Below are positions 44,330 to 53,122 of a stretch of 64,000 nucleotides of DNA, in pieces. The stretch covers positions 62,001-126,000 of the forward strand of contig JAKJER010000010.1 in assembly GCA_022705325.1 (NCBI GenBank), given 5' to 3'. The DNA is from Planctomycetota bacterium (lineage in GTDB: Bacteria; Planctomycetota; Phycisphaerae; SM23-33). Both the position numbers and the translations under genes were made by a program. Within the stretch, counting starts at the first letter, position 1; each line of letters starts with the position of its first letter. Below the pieces are notes generated by a model. The model saw only the letters and a program-made list of their open reading frames with translations. It did not search any database and was not told the DNA's origin.

Positions 44330-45372
44330 GTTTTCGAGTCGCCGTCGTCGGCGCCGGGCGGATGGGCAAGCTGCACGCCCGCGTCCTGGGCGAACTGGGG
44401 CCCGGCGCCCTGGCCTGCATCGTCGACACCAACCTGCCCGCCGCCACCGCCGTCGCCCGCCAGCGCGACTGCCCCGCGCTGGACGACGTGGCCGCCGCGG
44501 TCGAGCTGGCCGACGCCGCCATCATCGCCGTGCCCACCAGGTTCCACGTGCAGGCCGCCCGACCGTTCGTCGAGGCGGGCAAGCCCGTCCTGATCGAGAA
44601 ACCCATCGCCGACCAGGTCGAGCCCGCACAGGAACTCATCGAGCTGGCACGCAAGACCGGCACCAGCGTCCAGGTCGGGCACACCGAGCGGTTCAACCCC
44701 GCCGTGCTCGCCATGAGCCGCCACGCCATCCGACCCAAGTTCATCGAGGCCCAGCGCATCAGCCCGTTCACCTTCCGCTCGGCCGACGTGGGCGTCGTCC
44801 TGGACATGATGATCCACGACCTGGACCTCATCCTCATGATGGTGCAGGCCGAGCCGCAGACCATCCACGCCGTCGGCGTCAGCGTGATCGGGCAGCACGA
44901 GGACATCGCCAACGCCCGCCTCATCTTCAACAACGGCTGCACCGCCAACGTCACCGCCAGCCGCCTGGCCATCAAGACCGAACGCAAGATGCGGATCTTC
45001 TCCGAAGAGGCCTACCTCAGCATGGACTACGGCAAGAAGGTCGGCGTGGTCATCCAGAAGAGCCAGAACCTCGACCTGATCGACATGGCCCGCAAGCTCG
45101 ACGTGGACGACCTGGCCGAACTGGCCGGCAGCGTGGACTACACCCAACTGCTCAAGGTGGAGAACCTGGTGGTGGACGACTCGGTCGAGCCGCTGCGCCG
45201 CCAGATGGAAGCCTTCCGCCGGACCGTCGAGGAGGGCGAAAAGCCCGCCATCAGCGGCGAGGAAGGCCTGGCTGCCGTCCGCACCGCCCACAAGATCGTC
45301 GAGAGCATCCGCCAGCACCGCTGGGACGGACAGGCCAGCGAGCGAAGCGGAGTGGACGTATTGAGGAAGTAG
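44326..45372 (+). CDS. Gfo/Idh oxidoreductase, GnnA-like (UDP-GlcNAc 3-dehydrogenase candidate)
   Basis: A 348-residue cytoplasmic NAD-dependent oxidoreductase: AVVGAGRMGKLHARVLG at the N-terminus, the family motif VLIEKPIAD, and GHTERFNP followed by a DMMIHDLDLILMM helix. GnnA of Acidithiobacillus oxidises UDP-GlcNAc at C3 next to lpxA, so that GnnB can make UDP-GlcNAc3N and an amide-linked lipid A. The same context is seen here, with an ATGA overlap to lpxA. No aminotransferase (GnnB) is in the window, so the call is by position. The start at 44326 has GGAG upstream. Confidence 0.7.
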   Translation: MSFRVAVVGAGRMGKLHARVLGELGPGALACIVDTNLPAATAVARQRDCPALDDVAAAVELADAAIIAVPTRFHVQAARPFVEAGKPVLIEKPIADQVEPAQELIELARKTGTSVQVGHTERFNPAVLAMSRHAIRPKFIEAQRISPFTFRSADVGVVLDMMIHDLDLILMMVQAEPQTIHAVGVSVIGQHEDIANARLIFNNGCTANVTASRLAIKTERKMRIFSEEAYLSMDYGKKVGVVIQKSQNLDLIDMARKLDVDDLAELAGSVDYTQLLKVENLVVDDSVEPLRRQMEAFRRTVEEGEKPAISGEEGLAAVRTAHKIVESIRQHRWDGQASERSGVDVLRK

Positions 45373-45388
45373 CCCGTAGAGTGGGGCG

Positions 45389-45424
45389 TATGGGTCTTAT
45401 AGGTCCTATGGGTCTTATGGGTCG
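45389..45424. repeat. 9-nt tandem repeat, locus 8
   Basis: Four 9-base units: TATGGGTCT, TATAGGTCC, TATGGGTCT, TATGGGTCG. The centre ATAGGTCCTAT is palindromic. It lies between the GnnA-like gene and the prepilin-like gene and directly precedes the latter's TTG start. Confidence 0.75.
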
Positions 45425-45430
45425 CAGAGG

Positions 45431-46147
45431 TTGAGCGAACGCCAAACAACTCGCGCCTTCACGCTGGTCGAGCTGCTGGTGGTGGTGGCGATCATCTCGC
45501 TGCTGCTGGCGCTGCTGACGCCCACGCTCCAGCGGAGCCGGGGCCTGGCCCAGCGGGCCAACTGCGCGAGCTTTCGCCACCAGTTCCTGATCGCCCTGGG
45601 AACCTACGCGACGGCCAACCGGGGCTCGTTCCTGATCGACAAGACCTGGTGCCCCCACTGGCGGGACACGCCCGTCTTCTACCACTTCACCGACCGCTTC
45701 CTGGGCGGGCAGGACTGGATCTGGGACTGCCCGACCTACAGCTACCATCTGGCCGGCGTGCGGGACTACAGCTCCCAGACCTGGTCCAGCGGGGGGCACA
45801 CCACGCACGGCTCGCTGTACGTAGCCGGCAAGGCCACGATGACGAGCAACTGGCTGACCCTGGGCAGCGAGTGGCACTCGCCCATGGGGGTGCAGGACCC
45901 GGGCGACTGGGCCGTCATCGGCTGCCGCATCGAGCGGACCACCCCCATGTCGGCCACGCCCTGGTCCACGACGATCGTCCATGGCCCCGGCCCGGGCAAG
46001 GTCCGCTGGACCACCTTCAACACCCCCATCGACAAGGCCGGCAACGAGGGCGGCAACGTCGGATACGCCGACGGCTCGGCCAAGTGGGTCGACGTCCGCC
46101 AACTCAAGCCCCACCTGGCCAGCAACGGCACCGAGTACTACTGGTAG
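45431..46147 (+). CDS. Prepilin-like N-terminal domain protein (H-X9-DG type)
   Basis: A 238-residue protein with a type IV prepilin-like N-terminus: a short basic leader, then AFTLVELLVVVAIISLLLALL. A prepilin peptidase would cut before the Phe and methylate it. The C-terminus has NVGYADGSAKWV, matching the 'DG' motif of the abundant planctomycete family that includes DUF1559. These proteins are thought to be pseudopilins or surface fibres. The start is a TTG at 45431, following CAGAGG; no in-frame ATG is available upstream. It is probably transcribed with or just after the lipid A operon. Confidence 0.8.
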   Translation: MSERQTTRAFTLVELLVVVAIISLLLALLTPTLQRSRGLAQRANCASFRHQFLIALGTYATANRGSFLIDKTWCPHWRDTPVFYHFTDRFLGGQDWIWDCPTYSYHLAGVRDYSSQTWSSGGHTTHGSLYVAGKATMTSNWLTLGSEWHSPMGVQDPGDWAVIGCRIERTTPMSATPWSTTIVHGPGPGKVRWTTFNTPIDKAGNEGGNVGYADGSAKWVDVRQLKPHLASNGTEYYW

Positions 46148-46368
46148 CCCATCCATCTCGGACAGGCCGACTCTGCCGGGAGCGAAAGAAGAGCAACGAC
46201 CGAGCGGCCCGACGAATCGAAATCTCCATAACCTATTCCCCTGTAACTTCTTACGTTTAGCTTGAGAGATTTGCAGAAGCTGAATCGTCAGAGGATACGG
46301 ACACACAACCCGGAACAGCTTGCGACGGGACTGTGCGCAGGTGCGGCTGGAGGAGATTTGAATGGGCT

Positions 46369-49300
46369 CTATTCACTCTGGTCCGGCGTCCATCGTGCTG
46401 CATCCCAAATGGTAAGAGCGCCCCCCGAGGCGGCCACGGCCAATCGTCGGCCATCGCGGCTGAAGGCCATCGCCGACGCGGCCGTTTCGCGATCATCGCA
46501 TGCACGGAAGTTCATGAGTTCCTGCCCGCTGGCCAGGTCCCACACCCGCACAGCAGCATCCCGCCCACCTTCGCCCGATGCCAGCCTCTTGCCGCCGGGG
46601 GAGAACGCAAAGCACCTCACCGGCCCCTTATGGGCGACGAACCTGGCAACTCGCTCCCCGGTCGCGGAATCCCAGACTTGGATCGTCGACTCGTCGTCGG
46701 ACCCTGCGGTTACCAGCCGCGTCCCGTCGGGGGTGAAGGCGAGGAGGTCGACGTGGCCGATGTAGGCGGGCAGTGCGGCGGTTTGTTCTCCGCTGTGGGT
46801 ATCCCAGATGCGTATGGTGGACGTCGAGAGGCCGCTGGCTTCCTGAATAAGGCCCCGCGTGTCTGGCTTCTCCTCGCGGAGGCGGGCCGCCAATCCCGCA
46901 GCCACGGCTGGGCGGAGCGGGCCGTTGCCTGCCCCGGCCAGTCGTCGCCCATCCGGGCTGAAGGCCAACGCCTTGACGGGGCTGATAGGGGCGATCAACT
47001 CCACCTGCTTGCCCGAGTCCACGTCCCAGATGCGGATCGCACCGTCCTGTGCGCTGGTGGCAAGGCGCCGTCCGTCGGGGCTGAACGCCAGGTCCTCCAG
47101 TGTCTTCGTGTGGCCTTTGAGTTCGTGAACCAACCGCCCGTCCGGCACGGTCCAGATCCGCGTGGTCAGTCGCCTGTCGAGCCAGTAGTGTGCGGCCAGG
47201 AGCTTGCCGTCGGGGCTGAGCTGCACGCGGCGCGTGCTGGTGGGGGCATCTTCGTCCTCGAGCCAGGATGCCAGTTTCTTGCCCGTACCCGCGTCGACGA
47301 CCCAGATGCCCTTGCCCTTGGTGTTCATCACGAGGCTCTGCCCGCGGGGGGTGAACGCGACGTACTCGATTCCGGGGGCACCCGTCTTCCCCTCGATGGC
47401 CTTGGCGTCCGGGTAGAGCGCCTTGGCCTTTGCGATGGCTTCGTCGCCTTGCACGCGCACCCACTTGCCGTCCGGGGGGCAGATGAGAAGGGTGCGCTCG
47501 CGTATCCCGGTCTGTGCCTGGACGCTCGGACCGGACAGGTCAGCCACGTCCCACACGCGGACGAGACGGTCGTTACCCGCCGATACAACGCGCCGGCCGT
47601 CGGGACTGAACGCAACGCACTGCACCTGGTCGACATGCCCGTGGAAAGACGTGAGCAGTCTCATCCCGTCAAGCGTCCACAGGCGCACGCGCCCGTCGCT
47701 GTGGCCCACAGCCAGGAGCCTGGAGTCGGGGCTGAACGCCACGCACACGGCCCTGCTCTTGACCTCGACGGGGTCACTCACCTTCAGCTCTGCCTCTAGA
47801 GTGCCGGAGCCCGCATCGTAGAGCCGCACCCGCCTGCCGTCCCACGAGCCGCTGCCGACGGCCACACGCCGTCCGTCGCCGCTCAGAGCGATGAGAGCCT
47901 CGGATCCTGGGGCCTGGGTCTCCCACAGCACCTTCCCTGTCTCGAAGTCCCATGCGGAGAGGAGCGGGATGGGCTTCGCCCGCTTCCTGTCTCCCGTCCA
48001 GGTCACGAGCCGCTGGCCGTCGGGTGTGAAGCACACGGACCACACGTCACGTTCCGGCACGTCGAACCGGCGCAGGAGCTTGCCGTTCTCCGCGTCCCAC
48101 ACCTCGATGGCCCGCTGCCCCCCAGTCACGATCGAGCGGCCGTCGGGGGAGAAGACGACGGGCTTGCCCACGACGGGCTCAGACTCGAATTCCATCAGGC
48201 GTTTCCCCGCGGCCGCATCCCACACCTCCACCTTGCCCTGTCGTCCCACGCCGGCCAGCCGGGTTCCATCGGGGCTGAACGTCACGTGCGGCCAGACGCC
48301 CGTGCGGAAGGGGATGGCGTGCACTCGCCGCCCCGTCGCGGCATCCCATACGTAGGCGGTGCCGTCGTCCGAGCACGATGCCAACCATTGACCGTTGGCG
48401 CCGCACGCCACGGAATAGACGGTCTCCGCGTGCCCGCGAAGTGCAAGGACCGGCCCCCTCGCTTGGCGCCACAGCCGCCCCCATTCCCAGCCACGATCCT
48501 CTGCGAGACACGATTCCAGGAGTTGCAGGGCCTGCTGCGTGTCTTCCCGCTCCAGGGCGACTTGCACCTGGAGCACGGTCGCGGCGTACTGGCTGCGGAC
48601 GGCCCTGTGCCTGTAGTGTTCCGCCGCCGGGGTGCGGGCAGGGGGCTCGCGCCGCTCGACAACGGATGGCCCGGCGATCTTCTCCCCTGGCGCAGTTTCC
48701 ATCTTGGCAAGCCACTTGGGCATGAGAGTCATCACCACCGCCTCGAGCTCCTTCGCCTCGGCCTTCTTGCCCTGCTTCTCCAGCAGCTCGACCAGTTCGA
48801 CCCTCAATGCGTTGGTCTGCACGTCCTCGTCGCCCAGTCGCGTCTTGGCCGAGGCCAAGGCGCGTCGGTACACGTCCTCGGCTTGGGCGTACTTGGACTG
48901 GGCCTTCAAGCACGTGCCAAGCTCGCACAGCGTGTCGAGCGGCTCGGGCGCGCCCTCGCCCAGCAACCGGCGCCGCGCGCCCAGGACGCCCACGAGCATC
49001 GCTTCCGCCTCCTCGTGCTTGCCGGCCTTCACGAGGATCCTGCCGAGGCCTGCCTGGATTTCCACGGTCCGCACGCTCTCCTGTCCGACGACACGGAGGC
49101 AGTGCGCGACGGCATCGCGGCTGAGTTTCTCCGCCTCGGAGAGTCGGCCTTGCTTCAGCAGCACGCTCGCGAGGTTGTGCTGATCGACCGCCAGGTTGGG
49201 ACAGTCGTCGCCCAGTGCCGCGCGCCGGTCGGCGAGTACGCGCCGGAACACGATCTGGGCTTCGTCGAGGCGATTCTGTTCGAGGAGCTGCACGCCAAGG

Positions 49301-50934
49301 TTGGCCCGCGCCGTGATCGTGCCGGGGTGAGTAGCGCCCAGGCGCTGTTCGGTCAGGTCGAGGGCCTCGCGAGTCAAATGCTCGGCTTCGGCCTTCCTGC
49401 CCAGGCTGGAGACGATGGCGGCCAGGTTTCCCAGCACGGTGGACGTCGCGGGGTGGGCCTCGCCGTACACCCGCCGGCATGTGTCGAGCGCGTTCCGTGC
49501 CAGCGATTCGGCCTCCTGGCCTCGCTTCTGCTGCCACAAGGCGGCACACAGGGCGTTCTGGGCGGCCAAAGTGTCGGGGTGGTCGGTGCCCAGGGTTCGC
49601 CTCCTGACGTCCAGAACGCGTCGGGCCAGCCTCTCGGCTTCTTCCGGCTTGCCCAAGTGGTCCAGCAGCGTCCCCAGGTTTCCTATGGACTCGAGGGTCT
49701 CCTCGTGCTCGGCCCCCAGGGTGCGGGTGCGCGAGACCACGAGTTCCCGCAGCGCATTCTCTGCCTCGCTGTACCGCCCCATCTCCGTCAGCGCCAGCGC
49801 CTGCAGCGAGCGGAGTCTCAGGGCCAGCGGGTCGTCCGGTTCCAGGACGTCCTTGGCGTTCGTTGACGCATCCGTCGCGAGTCGAAGGGATTCGCCGTAC
49901 TTCCCCTGAAGTCGCCGCAGGTGTGCAAGCGCAGCCTGTGTCTCCAGCGTGTCGCGAGTGCTTGCGCCGGCGGCTCGGCGGATGTCCAGGGCGCGGAGAA
50001 GATGCTCTTCCGCAGCCTTGTGCAGTCCCAGGGCACGATATGTCGAGCCGATGGTGTTGCGAATCGCCGCTTCAACGGACGGCGTGTCGCTCAACTCCGC
50101 CTCCACGCCGCGGGCGGCCTGGTCGAGGGTCTCGCGTACGGTCACCTCGGCCCCCCGCGCCCGCTCGGGGTCCACGGACGCGAGCATGTTCTGGAGGAAC
50201 TGCGTGACCGCCTTGGACTTTGCCGCTTCGTCGCGCGCGTCGTCCCGTGCGTGAACCGCCTGGCTGCGCTGGTGGAACGCCACGCCGGCCAGGGCGGTCA
50301 TCACCGCCAGCAGAGCGCTTACCACGACCCCCAGCGCCGCCAGGCGGCGGGTGCGGCGCTCCTGTTCGCGCTGGCGGAGGTCGTCGAATCGCGCGCCCAG
50401 CAGACAGGCGAGCATCCGCAGGCGGGCCATCCGCTTGAGGTATCGCGGCGACTCGCCGCGCGAGGGCCGCACATCGGCGGCCAGGGGCTCGACCTCCTCG
50501 ATCTCCTCGCGGGTGCGTCCCTCGGCGTCGGTGAGCGTGTGGCGGATTTCGCGAAGCGAACGCGGGAAGGACTCGCCGGGCTCGCCTTCGATCAGTAGCG
50601 CAAGGATCCGGTCATGACGCCCCATCTCGCGGAACCGCTCGACCTCCTTGTTGACCCACTCGGAGGCCGGCGTGCGGGGCGAGCAGACGACTATCAGGAA
50701 GCGAGACTCGGTCAAGGCGGTTTCGATCTCGGCGTTCAGGTCGGCCGAGGCGGGCAACTCCTCCTCGTCGCGGAAGCACCGCCCGACCCGCCCCGGGAGC
50801 TGGCCCGGGCCCGCCAGCGCCGCGGGCACGCGATAGGTCTCCAGCGCCGCGTGCAGCCACTTGGCCCAGGTGCGGTCCGGCTCGACGTGGCGATAGCTGA
50901 TGAACGCCTGGTAACGGAATTCCTGTTTCGCCAT
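46369..50934 (-). CDS. TIR-TM-TPR-WD40 multidomain protein
   Basis: A 1521-residue protein. Residues 6-110 are a TIR domain: YQAFISYRH at the start and SEWVNKEVERF, whose Glu97 matches the catalytic Glu of NAD-cleaving TIRs. A membrane helix follows (about 199-220), then kinesin-light-chain-type TPRs at 260-740 with a 42-residue period (LG..HP.TL). Residues 850-1515 are about 14 WD40 blades, enough for two propellers. Planctomycete Ser/Thr kinase receptors often have the same TM-TPR-WD40 body; here a TIR takes the kinase's place. It may act in defence, cell death or signalling. The ATG at 50934 has GGAG upstream. It opposes the flanking lipid A genes. Confidence 0.85.
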   Translation of the reverse strand: MAKQEFRYQAFISYRHVEPDRTWAKWLHAALETYRVPAALAGPGQLPGRVGRCFRDEEELPASADLNAEIETALTESRFLIVVCSPRTPASEWVNKEVERFREMGRHDRILALLIEGEPGESFPRSLREIRHTLTDAEGRTREEIEEVEPLAADVRPSRGESPRYLKRMARLRMLACLLGARFDDLRQREQERRTRRLAALGVVVSALLAVMTALAGVAFHQRSQAVHARDDARDEAAKSKAVTQFLQNMLASVDPERARGAEVTVRETLDQAARGVEAELSDTPSVEAAIRNTIGSTYRALGLHKAAEEHLLRALDIRRAAGASTRDTLETQAALAHLRRLQGKYGESLRLATDASTNAKDVLEPDDPLALRLRSLQALALTEMGRYSEAENALRELVVSRTRTLGAEHEETLESIGNLGTLLDHLGKPEEAERLARRVLDVRRRTLGTDHPDTLAAQNALCAALWQQKRGQEAESLARNALDTCRRVYGEAHPATSTVLGNLAAIVSSLGRKAEAEHLTREALDLTEQRLGATHPGTITARANLGVQLLEQNRLDEAQIVFRRVLADRRAALGDDCPNLAVDQHNLASVLLKQGRLSEAEKLSRDAVAHCLRVVGQESVRTVEIQAGLGRILVKAGKHEEAEAMLVGVLGARRRLLGEGAPEPLDTLCELGTCLKAQSKYAQAEDVYRRALASAKTRLGDEDVQTNALRVELVELLEKQGKKAEAKELEAVVMTLMPKWLAKMETAPGEKIAGPSVVERREPPARTPAAEHYRHRAVRSQYAATVLQVQVALEREDTQQALQLLESCLAEDRGWEWGRLWRQARGPVLALRGHAETVYSVACGANGQWLASCSDDGTAYVWDAATGRRVHAIPFRTGVWPHVTFSPDGTRLAGVGRQGKVEVWDAAAGKRLMEFESEPVVGKPVVFSPDGRSIVTGGQRAIEVWDAENGKLLRRFDVPERDVWSVCFTPDGQRLVTWTGDRKRAKPIPLLSAWDFETGKVLWETQAPGSEALIALSGDGRRVAVGSGSWDGRRVRLYDAGSGTLEAELKVSDPVEVKSRAVCVAFSPDSRLLAVGHSDGRVRLWTLDGMRLLTSFHGHVDQVQCVAFSPDGRRVVSAGNDRLVRVWDVADLSGPSVQAQTGIRERTLLICPPDGKWVRVQGDEAIAKAKALYPDAKAIEGKTGAPGIEYVAFTPRGQSLVMNTKGKGIWVVDAGTGKKLASWLEDEDAPTSTRRVQLSPDGKLLAAHYWLDRRLTTRIWTVPDGRLVHELKGHTKTLEDLAFSPDGRRLATSAQDGAIRIWDVDSGKQVELIAPISPVKALAFSPDGRRLAGAGNGPLRPAVAAGLAARLREEKPDTRGLIQEASGLSTSTIRIWDTHSGEQTAALPAYIGHVDLLAFTPDGTRLVTAGSDDESTIQVWDSATGERVARFVAHKGPVRCFAFSPGGKRLASGEGGRDAAVRVWDLASGQELMNFRACDDRETAASAMAFSRDGRRLAVAASGGALTIWDAARWTPDQSE

Positions 50935-50986
50935 GGTCTTGCACTCCGTCACGTCCGCCCCCTGCCGTTTGTCGCACGGGGAAGAC

Positions 50987-51015
50987 AGTTTCTCCCCCTC
51001 CCTCAACGCTGTCAA
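50987..51015 (-). promoter_or_regulatory. Possible promoter of the TIR gene
   Basis: On the minus strand a perfect TTGACA (51010-51015) is 17 bases from GAAACT (50987-50992), a poor -10 box. The leader would be about 45 bases. Confidence 0.35.
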
Positions 51016-51056
51016 GTGCCGGACTCCCAGGCCTTCGGCTGGTTGGTTCTGCGCTC

Positions 51057-51085
51057 TTCCATCCTGTCTCGTCTTCGGGTATCAT
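51057..51085 (+). promoter_or_regulatory. Possible promoter of lpxD2
   Basis: TTCCAT and TATCAT with a 17-base spacer. The -10 box TATCAT is identical to that of the first lpxD. The -35 match is weak. Confidence 0.35.
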
Positions 51086-51118
51086 TCGCCCGTTCCCAGA
51101 CCCGCAAGGAAGCGTTGC

Positions 51119-52186
51119 ATGAATGAAATGACGTTACGTGAATTGGCCGAGAAGCTGGGCGGCGAGCTGACCGGCGACGGAGCGCGCGTGGTCCGCGGCG
51201 TGGCCCCGCTGGAGACGGCCAAGCCGGACGAGGTCTCGTTCCTGGCCAATGCCAAGTACGAGCGTCACATGGCCGCCAGCCGGGCGGCGGCGGTGCTGGT
51301 GTCGGCGGATTACGCCGGGCCGGGCGAGTCGCTGATCCGCTGCAAGGACCCGTACTTCGCGTTCCGCAACGCGATGGTGGCGTTTCACGGTTTTCGCCAG
51401 CCGACCTTCGAGGGGATCGACCCGCGGGCCAGCATCGACCCGACCGCCCGCGTGGCTGAGGGCGTGCGGATCGGCCCGAACGTGACGGTGTCGGCCCGGG
51501 TGGAGATCGGCCCCGGCTGCGTGCTGTACCCGGGGGTGTTCGTCGGCCCGGACAGCCGCATCGGTCGCGACTGCACGCTCTACCCCAACGTCTGCCTGTA
51601 CGACCGCACGGTCCTGGGCGACCGCGTCACCGTCCACGCCAACAGCTCGGTGGGCCAGGACGGGTTCGGCTATGCCACGCACGCCGGCGCCCACCACAAG
51701 ATCCCCCAGGCCGGGTGGGTCGAGTTGGAGGACGACGTGGAGATCGGGGCCTGCTGCTCGATCGACCGGGCCACGATGGGGCCGACGGTGATCGGAGCGG
51801 GCACGAAGTTCAGCAACCTGGTGGCCATCGGCCACGGCACGAAACTGGGCAAGCACTGCCTGATGGTGGCCCAGTCGGGCATCGCGGGCTCGACGATGGT
51901 GGGCAACTACTGCGTCTTCGCCGGGCAGGCGGGCGTCGTGGGGCACATCCGCATCGGCGACATGGCCCGGGTCGGGGCCCAGGCGGGCGTGACCAACGAC
52001 ATCCAGCCCGGGCAGGAAGTGCTGGGCTCGCCGGCAATCCCGCTGGCCGACGCCAGGCGGGCGATGATCAGCCTCTCGCGCCTGCCCACGCTGCGGGCGG
52101 CGGTGCGGACGCTGACGGCGGAACTGCACGCCCTCAAGCGCCGCCTGGGCGAGGCGGTGGATGAACAGGGCGACCGGGAATCGTAG
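51119..52186 (+). CDS. lpxD: UDP-3-O-acylglucosamine N-acyltransferase (second LpxD)
   Basis: A 355-residue LpxD with an N-terminal uridine domain (LRELAEKLGGELTGDGARVV) and a longer beta-helix than the first copy. FGYATHAGAHHKIPQAGWVE and the catalytic-His region VAIGHGTKLG are present. It is clearly diverged from the 40305 copy rather than a recent duplicate. Two LpxDs could use different acyl chains or the two different acceptor sugars. The ATG at 51119 has AGGA about 8 bases upstream. lpxI follows, with a heptad repeat in the gap, and the TIR gene is divergent from it. Confidence 0.92.
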   Translation: MNEMTLRELAEKLGGELTGDGARVVRGVAPLETAKPDEVSFLANAKYERHMAASRAAAVLVSADYAGPGESLIRCKDPYFAFRNAMVAFHGFRQPTFEGIDPRASIDPTARVAEGVRIGPNVTVSARVEIGPGCVLYPGVFVGPDSRIGRDCTLYPNVCLYDRTVLGDRVTVHANSSVGQDGFGYATHAGAHHKIPQAGWVELEDDVEIGACCSIDRATMGPTVIGAGTKFSNLVAIGHGTKLGKHCLMVAQSGIAGSTMVGNYCVFAGQAGVVGHIRIGDMARVGAQAGVTNDIQPGQEVLGSPAIPLADARRAMISLSRLPTLRAAVRTLTAELHALKRRLGEAVDEQGDRES

Positions 52187-52217
52187 CCAGTAGTCCGTAG
52201 CCGGTGGCCGGTGATTG
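52183..52217. repeat. 7-nt tandem repeat, locus 9
   Basis: Units GTAGCCA, GTAGTCC, GTAGCCG, GTGGCCG, GTGATTG are in perfect phase and begin inside the lpxD2 stop codon. It fills the gap before lpxI and shares GTAGTC with locus 5. Confidence 0.7.
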
Positions 52218-52270
52218 AGGCGGACGCGCGGGTCCGCTTGCGGCTTCGCGAAACGCAACCTGAACTCCGT

Positions 52271-53122
52271 ATGAAGAAACTGCTCAACCGCCTGGAGCCC
52301 GTGGGCCTGATAGCCGGATCGGGGCGGCTGCCGTTCATGGTGGCCTCCGCTGTCCGCAAGACGCAGCGTCCGCTGGTGGTGGTGGGCCTGCGGGGCTTTG
52401 CCAACCCGCGCCTGGCGGACCAGGCGGACGACTTCGTCTGGGGCGGACTGACCCGGCTGGGCGGGTGGATTCGCGCCCTGCGCCGCCGGGGCGTCCGCGA
52501 GGCGGTCATGATCGGCGGCGTCCGCAAGAAGGCGATCTACTCGCCCTTGCGGCTGGTGCGGTACATTCCGGACCTGCGGACCGCCCGCCTGTGGTACGTC
52601 AAGGTCCGCAAAGACAAGCGGGACAACGCCGTCCTGCTGGCGGCGGCTGAGGAACTCCAGAGCGAAGGGATCACCCTGGTGTCGAGCGTGGACTATTGTC
52701 GCGAGCACCTGGCGGACGAAGGGCTGATGACGCGCACGCCGGTGCCCCGCGGCGCGGAAGACGACGTGGAGTTCGGCTGGAAGATCGCCCGCTCCAGCGC
52801 GGACCTGGACATCGGGCAGTCGGTGGCGGTCAAGGAGCGGGACATCATCGCCATCGAGGCCATGGAGGGCACCGACTCCATGATCCGCCGGACCGGGCGG
52901 CTGTGCCGGGTCGGCGGATGGACCATGGTCAAGGTGGCCCGCTCCAAGCAGGACATGCGCTTCGACGTGCCCACCGTCGGGCCCGAGACCATCCGAAACC
53001 TCAAGGACGCCAAGTGCGCCTGCCTCGTGCTCGAGGCGGGCAAGACCCTCATCGTCGACAAGCCCTCCACGCTGGCCCTGGCCGACAAGCTCAAGCTCGC
53101 GGTGATCGGACGGTTGAGTTGA
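52271..53122 (+). CDS. lpxI: UDP-2,3-diacylglucosamine pyrophosphatase LpxI
   Basis: A 283-residue enzyme of the LpxI (DUF1009) family, which cleaves UDP-2,3-diacylglucosamine to lipid X and is used in place of LpxH. The start PVGLIAGSGRLPFMVA is the N-terminal motif, and AVKERDIIAIEAMEGTDSMI is the conserved C-terminal segment. The ATG at 52271 gives the family-like N-terminus; a GTG at 52211 would add 20 residues coded partly by the heptad repeat and is rejected. The ribosome site is weak. The gene extends the lipid A locus. Confidence 0.92.
   Translation: MKKLLNRLEPVGLIAGSGRLPFMVASAVRKTQRPLVVVGLRGFANPRLADQADDFVWGGLTRLGGWIRALRRRGVREAVMIGGVRKKAIYSPLRLVRYIPDLRTARLWYVKVRKDKRDNAVLLAAAEELQSEGITLVSSVDYCREHLADEGLMTRTPVPRGAEDDVEFGWKIARSSADLDIGQSVAVKERDIIAIEAMEGTDSMIRRTGRLCRVGGWTMVKVARSKQDMRFDVPTVGPETIRNLKDAKCACLVLEAGKTLIVDKPSTLALADKLKLAVIGRLS

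Noticed and set aside
46369..48450. Repeated segments in the TIR gene as a CRISPR or DNA tandem repeat
   Set aside because: They are protein-level WD40 blades with varied DNA, not conserved direct repeats with spacers.
52211..52270. GTG at 52211 as the lpxI start
   Set aside because: It would code 20 extra residues from the repeat-rich gap and spoil the usual LpxI N-terminus.
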